Below are positions 62,348 to 62,808 of a stretch of DNA of 62,808 nucleotides, in pieces. Location: positions 1 through 62,808 of the forward strand of contig NZ_FZMS01000042.1 in NCBI RefSeq assembly GCF_900198365.1, read 5' to 3'. This DNA is from Helicobacter bilis (lineage in GTDB: Bacteria > Campylobacterota > Campylobacteria > Campylobacterales > Helicobacteraceae). The position numbers and the translations under genes are program-made. The notes under the pieces are model-generated. The model was not told the DNA's origin and did no database searches. It worked only from the letters and a program-made list of their open reading frames with translations. The stretch's first letter is position 1; each line of letters begins with the position of its first letter.

Positions 62348-62808
62348 ATGAAGGTTTGTGATACAAAACCACACATTATAAGTGTGAATACCCTAAAAAA
62401 GCTTGTTGCTTCATTGAGTATATGTGCGTGTTTATCAATGCTAACCTATGCAGATGAAAGCAATGATTCTACTGATACTAACGGAGAAAATCAAAATAAG
62501 TTTGTGCTAGGGATCTTTGGTGGTGGTAGTCTTATGCAAATGTCATCAAATATTACAGCACAACTCGCCCCTATGATGATTTACCCGGCGATTACGATAA
62601 AAGCTTGTTTGGGGCAAGCTATGGAGCAAAGTTGGCTATGATATGTATTTTCTCACTCGTCATGGTGTAAGAATCTATGTTGATTATATGAACTCATACT
62701 TTAATAGTAATGAAAGGACACTTGGTTCATATAATATGCACACAATTGGACTTAATGCGGATTATCGCTTTGTTATCACAGGGGGGGGGGGGGACTAAGT
62801 GCATTTGC
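62348..62808 (+). pseudogene. Partial frameshifted outer membrane protein
   Basis: The frame starts at ATG 62348 after GGGAG. It encodes MKVCDTKPHIISVN, a hydrophobic signal segment ending near TYADE, then NKFVLGIFGGGSLMQMSSNI. At the CCCC near 62568-62571 the frame must shift to continue as YDDLPGDYDKSLFGASYGAK. At AAA 62628-62630 it must shift again to read GYDMYFLTRHGVRIYVDYMN and LNADYRFVIT, outer membrane barrel sequence. A G13 tract follows, then a stop in that frame. The window ends before the gene does. Either the gene is dead or the contig end is poor. The family is a Helicobacter-type outer membrane protein. Confidence 0.65.
62781..62793 (+). repeat. G13 tract in the terminal outer membrane protein
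   Basis: Thirteen G after A-C-A. In the upstream barrel frame a stop follows immediately (G-A-C T-A-A). With 11 or 14 G the frame would read G-L-S-A-F. This is suggestive of phase variation, with the caution that the contig ends 15 bases later. Confidence 0.7.

Overview
This window looks like one contig from an enterohepatic-type Helicobacter (Campylobacterota). The reasons are its low G+C, its gene content (a soluble TlpD-type chemoreceptor, NifS/NifU, HypF, MinDE, HslUV, outer membrane proteins ending in Phe, a GtrB-type glycosyltransferase with a 12-base C tract) and several neighbour pairs that I remember from H. pylori (acpS-fliL-rsmD, polyprenyl synthase-hemA, hslV-hslU, nifS-nifU). The species is an inference. 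Both ends look like poor or hypermutable sequence: bases 1-300 are mostly homopolymer, and the last gene carries two apparent indels plus a 13-base G tract.

Layout. 307-930: wreck of a D12-class DNA adenine methylase. 1021-4182: glmS and a family 9 glycosyltransferase. 4525-9414: a four-gene cluster of unknown pathway (LLM flavin monooxygenase, MHS-type transporter, ATP-grasp ligase, second LLM oxidoreductase). 9661-11985, minus strand: rsmD, fliL, a periplasmic fliL paralogue, acpS. 12282-14815: two tandem cassettes, each with a conserved 57-bp palindromic upstream block, a small ORF and an outer membrane protein. 14944-26925: housekeeping genes (U32 peptidase, ogt, murI, trmN-like, pth, marC, panB, infB, ylxR, thrB) and one unknown membrane protein. 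27176-35321: TonB-dependent copper receptor, hypF, polyprenyl synthase, hemA. 35511-43710: small Cys protein, gyrA, hslUV, greA, a hydrolase, a HemW-like protein, dcd. 43948-48133: nifS and nifU, split by an inserted restriction-modification pair flanked by a duplicated nifU 5' end. 48374-52931: unknown envelope proteins, pdxA and the phase-variable glycosyltransferase (OFF as written). 53157-62053: tlpD, murA, minDE, an unknown, putP, metIN. 62348-end: a partial, frameshifted outer membrane protein.

The most striking signal is a family of dispersed palindromic repeats of about 78 bp (consensus ends TTGTCATATTGAG ... CTCAATATGACAA). I found six copies by eye. Two lie between genes. Four lie inside trmN-like, pth, hypF and polyprenyl synthase, always in the same orientation and reading frame relative to the host gene, so each adds a related peptide (C-H-[VI]-E-x-[SN]-[EK]-x-S-N ... 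Q-Y-x-K-I-L) to an otherwise normal enzyme. This resembles the Rickettsia palindromic elements in style. A second, G/C-rich palindrome sits beside two of the copies. On top of this the 7-mer AGATTCT/AGAATCT is greatly over-represented across the window and, when in frame, builds D-S-K / E-S / L-D-S low-complexity inserts that enlarge Pth, PdxA, HypF, the U32 protein and others well beyond family length. I saw no rRNA, tRNA, CRISPR array or transposase gene.
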